Shown here: piece by piece, positions 34,791 to 43,194 of the stretch
Layout of the letters: each line of letters begins with the position of its first letter
Numbering within the stretch: position 1 is the stretch's first letter
NCBI GenBank assembly: GCA_937863685.1
Contig: CALMGM010000005.1
Coordinates: forward strand, 124,001 to 188,000
DNA from: an uncultured bacterium
GTDB taxonomy: Bacteria > Edwardsbacteria > AC1 > EtOH8
DNA length: 64,000 nt
Direction of reading: 5' to 3'
Made by a program: the position numbers and the translations under genes
Notes under the pieces: model-generated
What the model saw: only the letters and a program-made list of their open reading frames with translations
Database searches by the model: none
Told to the model about the DNA's origin: nothing

Positions 34791-37376
34791 TTATCTTATC
34801 AGCATCACCTTTTTTATGGCGCTGGCACCTCCCGCCGACAGTCGGAACAGGTAGACCCCGTTGGGCACTGCATTCCCCGAACGATCCCGGCCATCCCACA
34901 AAACTTCGTATCGCCCCGCTTCCCTATTTTCACTGACCAAGGCTTTCACCAGCCGGCCGGCCACATTGTATATCGCCAGATTGACCGGCCCGGAAGCCGG
35001 CAGCTGATAGCTGAAAGAGGTCGTTCGATTGAACGGGTTTGGCCGGCTCTGGCTCAGTTTTAGGCCGGTCGGCATCAAGTTGCCTTCAGTTATCCGGAGG
35101 CTGGCCGGACCATAAAAGGTTTTATTGTCATTGAAGTCAAACTGGGCGATCCTGTAGTAATATGTGCCGGAGGGCAGCCTTTGGGGATCCGTAAAGGCAT
35201 ACTCCGATGGCTGATTGGTGGTCCCGTTTCCGGCCACCTCTCCGATCTTGACATACCCGGCAGCGGGATCATCGGTCCGTTCGATCTCCCATCTGTCGCA
35301 CTCCTTCTCGCTTTCGGTGCGCCATTTGATCTCGGCCCGGCCCTGGGCATCGGTACTTGCGGTTAAAAATGAAAACTGTACCGGATTGGGATATTTGTCG
35401 CTGCTGTTGACGGTAAAGGTGTCGGCCGTCACCTCTATCCAGATGTTGCTGCCCACCACTTCTCCCCGGCCCGGCGGAATGGTCCCGCCCGATCCCAGCT
35501 CCGTCTGGTAGATATAATTATTTGCCCCGGGATCGTTGCACAGCCGGTCCAGTGCCAGCTGGGTGGGATGCCCGTAGCCATTGTTCCCCACCGAGATGAC
35601 CGAGACCTTGGGATCCAGGGTGGATACCCAGTAGGGATTGCTGCTGTATTGCGAGCCGTGATGGTTGACATGCAGCACCGAAACCTTGCCCAGATCCGGG
35701 GCCAGGATTGATTCCACGTCCTTGTACCCGCCCGAATTATATCCCCCCAGATCGCCGGACACGATCATCTTGAACCCGCCGTATTGTACCAGCAGGGCCA
35801 CCCCGAAATCGTTCTCATCGGAGGGGGAAATATTGTCGCCGTAGGTCTGGCCGTTGATCGCCACGCATTTGGCGCTTACCCCGGCTCCCAGGTCTATCAC
35901 CTGACTCAGTCCGATGGTCTTCCGTTTGGCCCCCAGAACTGCTGCGTAATCGGTAAATGCCGTTGAGGCATAAGTTCCGCCCCGGTCATATCCCCAGCTT
36001 AAGATGGAATCCCGTCCTCCCAGGCTGTCTATCACTTCATCCATTCCGCCGATATGGTCCTCGTGATAATGATTGACCGCCGTATATTCCAGATGGTGGA
36101 GATTTACGCTGTCCCTCAGGAAAGGCCAGATCTTTCCGTATCCCTTGCCGGTCTCGCCGGCATCGAACAGCAGTGACTTTCCGGAGGGGGAAAGCACCAG
36201 GGTGGCATCGCCCTGCCCAACATCCAGGCAGATGATCTTCAGGGGAATGGTGGCCGGATCCGGTTGGGTGGCAAAACGGAAAGGATTGGGCTTGGGTCCC
36301 GGGACCAGGTCGTTGTTGGAAAGATCCTTGGCCGCGGTCACCTGGAATTTGTAGGCGGTCACATAGCTGAAATTATCGTGGGCCAGAGTGACCGTGTCGC
36401 CGGTGCCGTTCCAGGAGACAGACCAGCCGGCAGTTCCGGTGGAACAGCTGTAGGCAAAACTGGAAGGGTTGATGGCCTTGTTGAACCCGATCCTCACCGG
36501 GGAATTTATCGCGACATTGGCGGCATTGTTGGCCGGGGAAGTATAGATGATGGTAGGAACATTGGGCAGGATGTCGAAATTCACAGTATCGCCGGCGGTG
36601 ATGGTCCAGGGCGGAGTGCTTTTAACATAGAAGTTAACCGGATTGTCGGACATGTCCCGCACCTTGAAGGAGTCGATGGTCCCGGCCGGGGCCGTGAACA
36701 TCACATAGCCGGGATCGCCGGGATCATATCCTTCGACCACATCGTTGTTCTCGGTGATATAGGAGCAGACGATGGTGTCCGCCCGGTAGGCCAATACCAC
36801 ATGATTTGACAGCGGCGTGGAATATGACGGATCGACGTAGATATGGCCTTCCACCCAGGCCCCTTGTGTGGCCATGTCCATCACCGTAACAATTTGACGG
36901 GGCGAATCGCGGTTTGAACCGGTGGTCATGGTGTCTGCCAGTCTTCGGATCCTGGCCAGGATATATTGCGCCTGGGGGGTGGTATCGCACTTGGTGATGA
37001 ACCAGACCTTGGTGGTCTCTCCGGAATCGGCGGCGGCAATATGCCTGGAATTATAATATGCCGTCAGATCTCCGCCCCAAGTATTGCGTACTCCCGCATC
37101 CCAGGCGGTGCTGTCCTGCCAGTGAAAGTGGTTGTTCCCGGCAGTGGTGATGGAGCTCCCGATGCGGCATCTCCCCACAAAATTCTCACCAGTGGTGTCG
37201 GGCACTATCCCCACCAATACGGCAAAGGGATTCCCGGTTCCGGACGTTGCCTGGCCGGATATATAGGCAGGATATTTAAGAACGACAGCATTATCCGCGG
37301 CCAGAATTTGTCTGGCAAAGAATATCTGGGCAAAAAATATCATTAAAAGCGTTACCCTTTTCATAAACACCCGCAT
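34791..37376 (-). CDS. Secreted ComEC-type metallo-beta-lactamase with Ig-like domain and FlgD/T9SS-like C-terminus
   Basis: 861 residues. Signal peptide (cleavage after ILAA), N-terminal beta-rich region (28-270), a Big_5 Ig-like domain (about 275-370) and a metallo-beta-lactamase domain of the ComEC/Rec2 C-terminal type (about 380-650). That domain starts LDVGQGDATLV and has NHYHEDHIGG (His436, His438, Asp440, His441), SGDLGG (540-545), NHHGS (571-575) and GHPT (602-605). A fibronectin-like stretch (about 668-760) and a C-terminal sorting-type module (about 770-861, YNVAGRLVKAL...WDGRDRSGNAVPNGVYLFRL) follow. ComEC-type MBL domains are nucleases or phosphodiesterases; here no ComEC membrane part is present and the enzyme should act outside. 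Start is Met1 or Met5 (37364). Confidence 0.88.
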   Translation of the reverse strand: MRVFMKRVTLLMIFFAQIFFARQILAADNAVVLKYPAYISGQATSGTGNPFAVLVGIVPDTTGENFVGRCRIGSSITTAGNNHFHWQDSTAWDAGVRNTWGGDLTAYYNSRHIAAADSGETTKVWFITKCDTTPQAQYILARIRRLADTMTTGSNRDSPRQIVTVMDMATQGAWVEGHIYVDPSYSTPLSNHVVLAYRADTIVCSYITENNDVVEGYDPGDPGYVMFTAPAGTIDSFKVRDMSDNPVNFYVKSTPPWTITAGDTVNFDILPNVPTIIYTSPANNAANVAINSPVRIGFNKAINPSSFAYSCSTGTAGWSVSWNGTGDTVTLAHDNFSYVTAYKFQVTAAKDLSNNDLVPGPKPNPFRFATQPDPATIPLKIICLDVGQGDATLVLSPSGKSLLFDAGETGKGYGKIWPFLRDSVNLHHLEYTAVNHYHEDHIGGMDEVIDSLGGRDSILSWGYDRGGTYASTAFTDYAAVLGAKRKTIGLSQVIDLGAGVSAKCVAINGQTYGDNISPSDENDFGVALLVQYGGFKMIVSGDLGGYNSGGYKDVESILAPDLGKVSVLHVNHHGSQYSSNPYWVSTLDPKVSVISVGNNGYGHPTQLALDRLCNDPGANNYIYQTELGSGGTIPPGRGEVVGSNIWIEVTADTFTVNSSDKYPNPVQFSFLTASTDAQGRAEIKWRTESEKECDRWEIERTDDPAAGYVKIGEVAGNGTTNQPSEYAFTDPQRLPSGTYYYRIAQFDFNDNKTFYGPASLRITEGNLMPTGLKLSQSRPNPFNRTTSFSYQLPASGPVNLAIYNVAGRLVKALVSENREAGRYEVLWDGRDRSGNAVPNGVYLFRLSAGGASAIKKVMLIR

Positions 37377-37584
37377 TAATTTTTATACTAAACCATAAAT
37401 CATACAAATTCCATACCTATGAGAAACATTTTACTGTTATCAATTTAACGCTATGGAGAGGTTATAGTTATAATATACCAATAAAACTTTTATAGTAATG
37501 CCTTGTTGAATACCAAAATTAAAATGCAAAAACTACACACATGGATATGATATTTTGCAATTTTTATTAAAATTTTGCATATAA

Positions 37585-37618
37585 AAAAGCGACTCTATCT
37601 TCAGATAGAGTCGCTTTT
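37585..37618 (-). terminator. Rho-independent terminator of the chaperone/barrel operon
   Basis: Perfect 16-bp arms (37585-37600 and 37603-37618) around a 2-nt loop, flanked by A runs that give U on the minus strand. It lies 12 bases after the stop of the barrel gene. Confidence 0.9.
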
Positions 37619-37630
37619 GTTAAGCAGTTT

Positions 37631-40072
37631 TTATCCTTTTGCTTTTTTCAATGCTTCGATTTTTTGCCGGGTTTTCTCTAAATTTCTTTTAGCTTGGCTA
37701 TGTCCGGGATCGGCTGTCAATATTTTCTGCCAGATCCTTAAAGCTCCTTGATAATCCCCCAGGCTATAAAGTTTCGTGCCTTCTTTGTACAGTACATCTA
37801 TCTCGGGTTGGGATAATTTTAGGGTGGGCGGCTCCTTGGCCTTTATGGTCACCCTATCCTGCTGTTGGGAGGTCTTCCCTATCTGTCTTTCGCTTCCGGC
37901 GGACCTCGGTTTGGCTTCTGCTCTTGGGGCGGTATCTATTTTTACCGTACTGACTCCGCCGAACACCACTTTCTTTACCGGCCGGACCTTTTTTACCACG
38001 GCAAATTCGAGGTGGTTCGATATTTCCCCTTGCTTGATGTTTATCAGCCTGGCAGGTTCGCTTTTTAGCTCATAATCCGGTGGGATGCTATTGATGTCTA
38101 TATTCAAGGTCTGCTGGCCGGTGGGAGCATTTGTGATGCGGAACATACCGCCGCCGTTGGAAATTGCAGCAGTATTGGAGGGCTGTATTATAACCATAAC
38201 CCCGGACATTCCGTAATCGTCCCCGTCAAAAACCCCGTTATTGTTGTTGTCCACAAATACCCGCCCTTTAATGCCGCCCAAGGCCGAAACTGCAAAATTG
38301 ACCAAGGTGGAACGCCAGCCTCCCAAAGAAGCCTGCTTCTCCCCGGTGCCTATGATGTTGTATTCGGCCGAAAGGGTGGCCAGGTCTATTTTAACGGTTG
38401 GGGTGTTGCTGCTGATATTGGTAAAGAAATATTTCCCCTTGGCGTCGGTGATGGTCTTCCTGCCATTGGATAGATTCAAGATTACCCCTGGCAATCCAAA
38501 TTCACCGGCATCCTGAACGCCATTCTTGTTTGCATCCAGAAACACCATTCCTTCGATATCATTGCCGGAAATATCGATTCTTCTGGTTACGAACAGGCCC
38601 ATCCGGGACCTGTCACGCAGGTAGAAGAAGCCGGTATCCTGAGCGATATTGTTCTCGTTCCACCAGGAGAGATCCAGTAAATACTTTTTCGAAAGATTGA
38701 ATTTTAATTGCAAGCTGGCTATCAGGCTTCCATTTTTTATATCGCGCTGATCGCCCCGCTGATCGAAACCTATTTCAGCAATAGCCCGGCTTCCTCCCCA
38801 AAGCCCTGCATTGGTTCCGGCCCGGTATCGGTTGTAATATCCGGAGGTCGTCTTCTGGTTATCGCTCCACCGGTCGAATTCGCTGCTCAGCCAGAAAGTA
38901 ACCAGTTGTGACTGATATTGTGGCTTTATCGTCCAAAGATGTCTGGTGGCATCCATTGATCGGTAGATTATTTCTTCCCGGCTGTCAGCTTGATATTTTA
39001 ATCCCATTTCAAATTGGTTAAATTTTTGGGCCAACTCTATCGTTTGCCCGTCGGAAACATAGCGTCGAGCATTAGGCCCGCCCCAGTTAATTTTATTATC
39101 TCTATTAGTATAGCCGATCTTCAGCGAAGGAAGGTTCGATAATTTAAAGCTGGAACCCGCCCCCCAGGTGTTGGTGATCATGGGATAGAGGGTGTCACCG
39201 TCTGCATTGTAGTTGGTAAATCTTCCGTCCATCCTGATGATCTCATTGGGCCGCCAACTGGCGTAAATCCTGGGGCCATAATAATTCTTGGTCTGCAGAG
39301 GACGGAAATTGGCCCCCAGAAAGTCCAGGCCCCCCGAGAGACTGTATTTTTTCCCAGTCCAGGCGATATTGGCAGAAACCCAGGGAGCCGATCTGGAAAT
39401 GATAACTCCGGCCCTATCCTCTTGACGTTTCTTCCATGCAGTGGCCATCATTATATTGAAGCCCCAGGGCATTGTTACATCCATCTGCTGGCCGAATCCG
39501 GTTGCTTTCCGATAAAGGGAGTCGGCAGACACACTGCTGGATTCCTTATAGATGAATATCTTTTCAGAAAACCAATTGGCTGGTTTATAACCCAAGTATG
39601 AACCAAGCACATTGCGGCTGCTTACCGAAAGGCTTTTCCGGTAAAGGTCTGACGGGGTTCCTCCGAATATTCCGGCAGTCAAATTATCATGCTGATAATC
39701 GACATTGGCGCCCCGTATGCGGTTATTCCAGAGACCGGCATTGTAGGGTACGTTAACATTATTGTCTCCAATGCCTATATTAAGCAGGCTGTGGCCGAAA
39801 GCTATCTGGTTGAAACCAAGCTTGATGGTCTGAAGGTGTGTCTGGTCCAGACTGCTATAATACATCGAAAATTCGGAAAAAAGCTTAAAGTTGCCCATTT
39901 TCTTTTCCAAGGCACTTTTCAGGGTATGGCGGTATTCCTGTTGGCCGTAGTATTGCCCAACCAAGCTATTGCCCTCCTCAAAACCATAGGTAAAATAAAG
40001 CTGGTCCGCAGCCCAAATCAAGGCAGGGCCGGATATCAGCAGTATAAATATGATTTTAAGAAAGTTGCGCAT
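37631..40072 (-). CDS. Outer-membrane barrel protein with two SdrD-B-like domains and a C-terminal TPR tail (usher-like by context)
   Basis: 813 residues with signal peptide (to about residue 21). Residues about 22-500 are strand-rich, Tyr/Trp/Asn-rich and look like a large beta-barrel. Two prealbumin-like domains follow: IEGMVFLDANKNGVQDAGEFGLPGV (506-590) and IKGRVFVDNNNNGVFDGDDYGMSGV (600-690). Then a Lys/Pro-rich linker and a 57-residue TPR tail (757-813, LYSLGDYQGALRIWQKIL..DPGHSQAKRNLEKT). The tail is matched in the upstream chaperone-like protein (31 of 57 identical by eye). The order pilin-like - chaperone-like - barrel recalls chaperone-usher loci, but no classical usher plug or N-terminal domain is recognised, so 'usher' is an inference. 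Starts right after the chaperone stop. Confidence 0.75.
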   Translation of the reverse strand: MRNFLKIIFILLISGPALIWAADQLYFTYGFEEGNSLVGQYYGQQEYRHTLKSALEKKMGNFKLFSEFSMYYSSLDQTHLQTIKLGFNQIAFGHSLLNIGIGDNNVNVPYNAGLWNNRIRGANVDYQHDNLTAGIFGGTPSDLYRKSLSVSSRNVLGSYLGYKPANWFSEKIFIYKESSSVSADSLYRKATGFGQQMDVTMPWGFNIMMATAWKKRQEDRAGVIISRSAPWVSANIAWTGKKYSLSGGLDFLGANFRPLQTKNYYGPRIYASWRPNEIIRMDGRFTNYNADGDTLYPMITNTWGAGSSFKLSNLPSLKIGYTNRDNKINWGGPNARRYVSDGQTIELAQKFNQFEMGLKYQADSREEIIYRSMDATRHLWTIKPQYQSQLVTFWLSSEFDRWSDNQKTTSGYYNRYRAGTNAGLWGGSRAIAEIGFDQRGDQRDIKNGSLIASLQLKFNLSKKYLLDLSWWNENNIAQDTGFFYLRDRSRMGLFVTRRIDISGNDIEGMVFLDANKNGVQDAGEFGLPGVILNLSNGRKTITDAKGKYFFTNISSNTPTVKIDLATLSAEYNIIGTGEKQASLGGWRSTLVNFAVSALGGIKGRVFVDNNNNGVFDGDDYGMSGVMVIIQPSNTAAISNGGGMFRITNAPTGQQTLNIDINSIPPDYELKSEPARLINIKQGEISNHLEFAVVKKVRPVKKVVFGGVSTVKIDTAPRAEAKPRSAGSERQIGKTSQQQDRVTIKAKEPPTLKLSQPEIDVLYKEGTKLYSLGDYQGALRIWQKILTADPGHSQAKRNLEKTRQKIEALKKAKG

Positions 40073-41146
40073 CTAACCTTTTATCTTTTTTAACGCGTCA
40101 AGTTTGGCCTTGGTCCTTTCCATGTTTTTTCTGGCGGAGGTATTTCCGGGGTCGGCCTTCAAAAGTTTCTGCCAGGTGGACAACGAAGATTGATAATCTC
40201 CCACCGTATATTGCTTGGTGGCCAGACTATAGAGGCTCTTTATCTCTTCTGGAGATAGTTTGACAACCGGCTCTATCGGTTTAGAGACTTTGCCTGATGT
40301 TTTAATTGGATTTTTGGGCTGCGGGATCGGCCAATCGTGTCTGGGAACTTCTGCCGCCACCAGATTGACCATGGTCTCTCCAGACAAAATCTCAGCTCCT
40401 CCGTAATCGACCATGGCAACCAAGTTGTAGCTGCCGGGTTTTATGTTGGCAAGTTGGATCCGAAAGATCCGTTCGGAATTTGGCAGAACCGCTTGATTCT
40501 CTTCATTGATGGCCAATTTATCAACCGTCCAGCCATCAACAGTTTGTATTTCCACCGTACCACTAGGGCGGGTCAAAATGTTTCCTTTATTTAAAAATCC
40601 CAGTTCTATCTGGGCAGTGTTGGCTTTACTTGTATTGTTCAATGATAGCGAACTCAGTTCTCCGTCCTTGTACCCAGTGCCGGTAATGTTGATAACGAAC
40701 AGGGTTCCTACCCTGACAGTCAGCCTGCTTCCGCTTCCTCTGGTGGCATCCTGGGGCTTGGTATGAAAAAATATCGCAGCCAGATGTGTCCCTAAAACAT
40801 TGTCCGGAACTTTGAGAGTGTAGCGGACCTTTTGTCCTGCCCCTTGAGAAAGGAAAAAATTCTCAGGATTAATTAATATCCATGATTCGCATGAAGTAGG
40901 TAGTGTCCCCCCTTCCGGGAAAAGCAATTCCCCGTATTTATCCATGTTTATATCGGTAATATAGCCATAAACCTGGATTTTTTCTCTTCCCTTGTTATCA
41001 ACATTAATAACTCCAGTACGGCTTTCACCGGGCACAACATTCAAGTCAACTTTGGGAGGCCAAACATTGAGTGAAATGACCCCTTGGCCCCAGGCTCCAG
41101 TGGCAATATATAAGGCTAATGTTATAGAAAAAGTGGTCTTTTTCAT
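40073..41146 (-). CDS. PapD-like periplasmic chaperone with C-terminal TPR tail
   Basis: 357 residues. Signal peptide (about 1-20), then two Ig-like halves in the style of fimbrial chaperones: VWPPKVDLNVVPGESRTGVINVDNKG...INPENFFLSQGAGQKVRYTLKVPDN...LAAIFFHTKP (21-~150), and a second half to about 270. The strand GQKVRYTLKVP is the place where pilus chaperones hold the subunit. Unlike those chaperones it has a Pro-rich linker and a 57-residue TPR tail (301-357) like that of the barrel protein. It lies between the pilin-like gene and the barrel gene, with a leaky terminator-like hairpin upstream. Assignment to COG3121-like chaperones is from pattern only. Confidence 0.75.
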   Translation of the reverse strand: MKKTTFSITLALYIATGAWGQGVISLNVWPPKVDLNVVPGESRTGVINVDNKGREKIQVYGYITDINMDKYGELLFPEGGTLPTSCESWILINPENFFLSQGAGQKVRYTLKVPDNVLGTHLAAIFFHTKPQDATRGSGSRLTVRVGTLFVINITGTGYKDGELSSLSLNNTSKANTAQIELGFLNKGNILTRPSGTVEIQTVDGWTVDKLAINEENQAVLPNSERIFRIQLANIKPGSYNLVAMVDYGGAEILSGETMVNLVAAEVPRHDWPIPQPKNPIKTSGKVSKPIEPVVKLSPEEIKSLYSLATKQYTVGDYQSSLSTWQKLLKADPGNTSARKNMERTKAKLDALKKIKG

Positions 41147-41172
41147 GTTATCAAGTAATTGTTATTAAAGCC

Positions 41173-41208
41173 AAAAACGGGGCACCGCTTTAATAAGTGA
41201 TGCCCCGC
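41173..41208 (-). terminator. Imperfect terminator/attenuator between pilin-like and chaperone genes
   Basis: On the minus strand a stem CGGGGCA-C...G-TGCCCCG (arms about 41199-41208 and 41177-41186, one mismatch) is followed by five T (41177-41173). It lies 18 bases after the pilin-like stop. Partial read-through would give more subunit than assembly protein. Confidence 0.6.
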
Positions 41209-41225
41209 ATTGCAAAGCAAAATGC

Positions 41226-41738
41226 TTACGGAGTTGCAGTCAATGTGTAGGTGATGGTATTGGTGTAAACGCCAGCGACAGCAGGAGCAGGAACAGTAAG
41301 GCTTAAGGTAGTGGTCAGGGCTGTTCCGGCACCCAGGTTCTTGTATTCAGCAGCATCCGCGGTATACGCTGTGGTCGGAAGCAAATTGAAAGTGCCATTT
41401 GCCCAGACACCGGCTCCTCCGCTACCAGCATACGTAAAGTTGGCTGACGGGAATACTTCGCCGGGAATGGTCGTGTTGGTCAGATCTTGATCCTTGTTGA
41501 GTTTCAAATACCAAGCGATCTTTTGGTTGGTCCTGACTGTAGCGACTATGTCTGCTGGCGTAGCAACATCACCCGGTTCCAAGATGCCAAAATCGACGGC
41601 GTTGTTATCTAACGTTAATGTCCAAACACCGTTGACTGTGACCTGAACATCAACATTACTGGTTACGTCTGCAGGTTGAGCTATTGCAAAACCCGCAAAT
41701 AGTGCGACTACTAAGCTGGCAAGTAACAGTTTTTTCAT
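41226..41738 (-). CDS. Secreted pilin-like / surface subunit protein
   Basis: 170 residues from the ATG at 41738, which has a near-perfect AAGGAGG 5 bases upstream; a longer frame further out is not needed. Signal peptide MKKLLLASLVVALFAGFAIA, then a strand-rich, Thr/Ala/Asn-rich chain without Cys or Lys-rich patches. The ending GVYTNTITYTLTATP is like the last strand of DUF4402/spore-coat-U-type subunits handled by chaperone-usher systems. A strong ribosome-binding site and the downstream hairpin suggest abundant production. The upstream 490 bases have no gene. Confidence 0.72.
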   Translation of the reverse strand: MKKLLLASLVVALFAGFAIAQPADVTSNVDVQVTVNGVWTLTLDNNAVDFGILEPGDVATPADIVATVRTNQKIAWYLKLNKDQDLTNTTIPGEVFPSANFTYAGSGGAGVWANGTFNLLPTTAYTADAAEYKNLGAGTALTTTLSLTVPAPAVAGVYTNTITYTLTATP

Positions 41739-42230
41739 TTTACCTCCTTGTTTGTTTAGTTGATAATTATTTTTAATTTGATGCCTTGACAATAATTGCA
41801 TGCAATTTTTATTCCCATTTGACCGCAACATCCGTTCTACAATATTTTGTAATCCCTTTATGAAAATACACCATATTTAGATCTCTGAAAATCATTCCCT
41901 TTTATATGTGCAAATTCTTCTCTTGCGTTTTGCATATCTATAATTTACAGATTATTAATAATGATACATAAAGATAATTTTTCATAAATTGAAATAGTCA
42001 TTATCCATTGAATACTTAATGGGCTGGAATTCCAGTAAACCGAAGTAGCTGGCAAGCTACATCTTTTATGATGTGCCTTGATTTGTTTTACTATCGAGAT
42101 TGCATCAAGTTATACTGGCCCTCATGGCGGGCAAAAGCACTGGGTAGATCAGGGCGACCTCCTGCGTTAATTATTATGAGCGCCCCGATTGCTTTGCTAT
42201 TGGAGCTTACAACAAACTATGGAGCCTATA
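41739..42230. other. Gene-free A+T-rich stretch upstream of the pilin-like gene
   Basis: No credible gene. It holds the long 5' region of the pilin-like gene, including palindrome TTGCATGCAA (about 41795-41804), a GTAGCTGGCAAGCTAC inverted repeat near 42047, and a 13-base copy (42155-42167) of an internal piece of the neighbouring tRNA-Val. Short open frames here run into the tRNA and are not believed. Confidence 0.6.
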
Positions 42231-42308
42231 TGGTGGGCGATGAGGGGATCGAACCCCCGACCTCCTGCGTGTAAAGCAGGCGCTCTAACCAAGCTGAGCT
42301 AATCGCCC
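42231..42308 (-). tRNA. tRNA-Val (anticodon TAC)
   Basis: Minus strand: acceptor stem GGGCGAT / ATCGCCC (42308-42302 and 42241-42235), D arm TAGCTCAGCTTGGTTAGAGC, anticodon stem CCTGC/GCAGG with loop TTTACAC (anticodon TAC), T arm with GGTTCGATCCC, discriminator A and an encoded CCA (42233-42231). It decodes GUA. No tRNA neighbours. Confidence 0.97.
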
Positions 42309-42395
42309 AATGATAAATAAAAGCCTTTGTGTAATTGTAGTATATATCATTTGGTGCCGATTTGTCAAGCAAAGTCCAGCCTGGAAATATAAACC

Positions 42396-42427
42396 AATAG
42401 CTAAGGATCTATCTTTCCTTAGCTATT
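42396..42427 (-). terminator. Probable terminator after the small secreted protein gene
   Basis: Perfect 12-bp arms AATAGCTAAGGA / TCCTTAGCTATT (42396-42407 and 42416-42427), 8-nt loop, with GGTTTATATTT following on the minus strand. The T run is weak. Confidence 0.6.
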
Positions 42428-42493
42428 TCATAACCTCTCCTTACTGCTTTATGGTTTACACTTATATGTAAAACATGGAAACAATAATCCTGA

Positions 42494-42991
42494 TCATTTC
42501 GGTTCTGCCACAAATGAGGCTTCAAACTGATAATCCCCAATCGGCGCGCTTTCGGCAAGCATATATCTTACATCCAGAGATACTTTGGTGCCTCTCTCGA
42601 CCTTATAACTTTCGTATATGTCGTGCAAACTCCCATTGGCTTCACAAAAATCCTTTTCTCCTGACAACCTATACAGTATTTTGCCTTTTATCTCATTGTT
42701 CGGAGGTTCTATCTGACCCATTATCCTTGCCCCATCGACACTATTGCACCACACTTTAAGAACAATAGCTCTAGGCAGGTCAACATAACCTCTGGCCTTG
42801 TCCTCATTGCTGATATTTAACGCATTTGATGCGCTTAGAACTTCAATCCTGGCCTTTTTGGCTATGCTTACCGATATATTAACTGTCCGGGATACATCGC
42901 TGGGGGTCAACAAAGCAACAGTTTGGCTGTATCCCAACTTTGCGCTTATCATCAGAACCATGATTGATATTATTTTGACATGCTTTTTCAT
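42494..42991 (-). CDS. Small secreted protein, possible second pilin-like subunit
   Basis: 165 residues. Signal peptide to about residue 22 (ending LGYSQ), then a strand-rich domain with two Cys (in KVWCNS and KDFCEAN), which could form a disulfide. The end SAPIGDYQFEASFVAEP resembles the end of the pilin-like protein at 41226 (PAPAVAGVYTNTITYTL) in spacing and pattern, and the N-terminal VSRTVNISVSIAKKARIEV fits subunits of the DUF4402/coat-U kind. ATG with GGAG 6-7 bases upstream. It is separated from the chaperone locus by the tRNA-Val and its own terminator, so it is transcribed apart. Role is inferred from pattern and position only. Confidence 0.6.
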   Translation of the reverse strand: MKKHVKIISIMVLMISAKLGYSQTVALLTPSDVSRTVNISVSIAKKARIEVLSASNALNISNEDKARGYVDLPRAIVLKVWCNSVDGARIMGQIEPPNNEIKGKILYRLSGEKDFCEANGSLHDIYESYKVERGTKVSLDVRYMLAESAPIGDYQFEASFVAEPK

Positions 42992-43150
42992 TTTTTCTCC
43001 TAACAGTAATTAAAGCATAGAGCATGCCACTATAAACCAATTTTTATATCATATTGATTCCCTTTGTGTTACATGTTTGATCTTGAAAGTATATGATCTA
43101 TTATTTCAATTATTTGTCATATATTTTTGACAAAAGAATCCTGCAAATGA

Positions 43151-43183
43151 CAAAGCCCCGGCGTATAAAACGCCGGGGCTTTG
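43151..43183 (-). terminator. Rho-independent terminator of the M23 peptidase gene
   Basis: Perfect 13-bp G+C-rich arms (43151-43163 and 43171-43183), 7-nt A/T loop. It starts 12 bases after the peptidase stop. Confidence 0.85.
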
Positions 43184-43194
43184 ATGTTCTTTAG

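Noticed and set aside
41739-42230. c-di-GMP or other riboswitch in the long region before the pilin-like gene
   Set aside because: No GEMM-type core or conserved stem set could be recognised; only short palindromes are seen.
42068-42274. Plus-strand frame crossing the tRNA
   Set aside because: Runs through tRNA-Val, has no ribosome-binding site and no domain.
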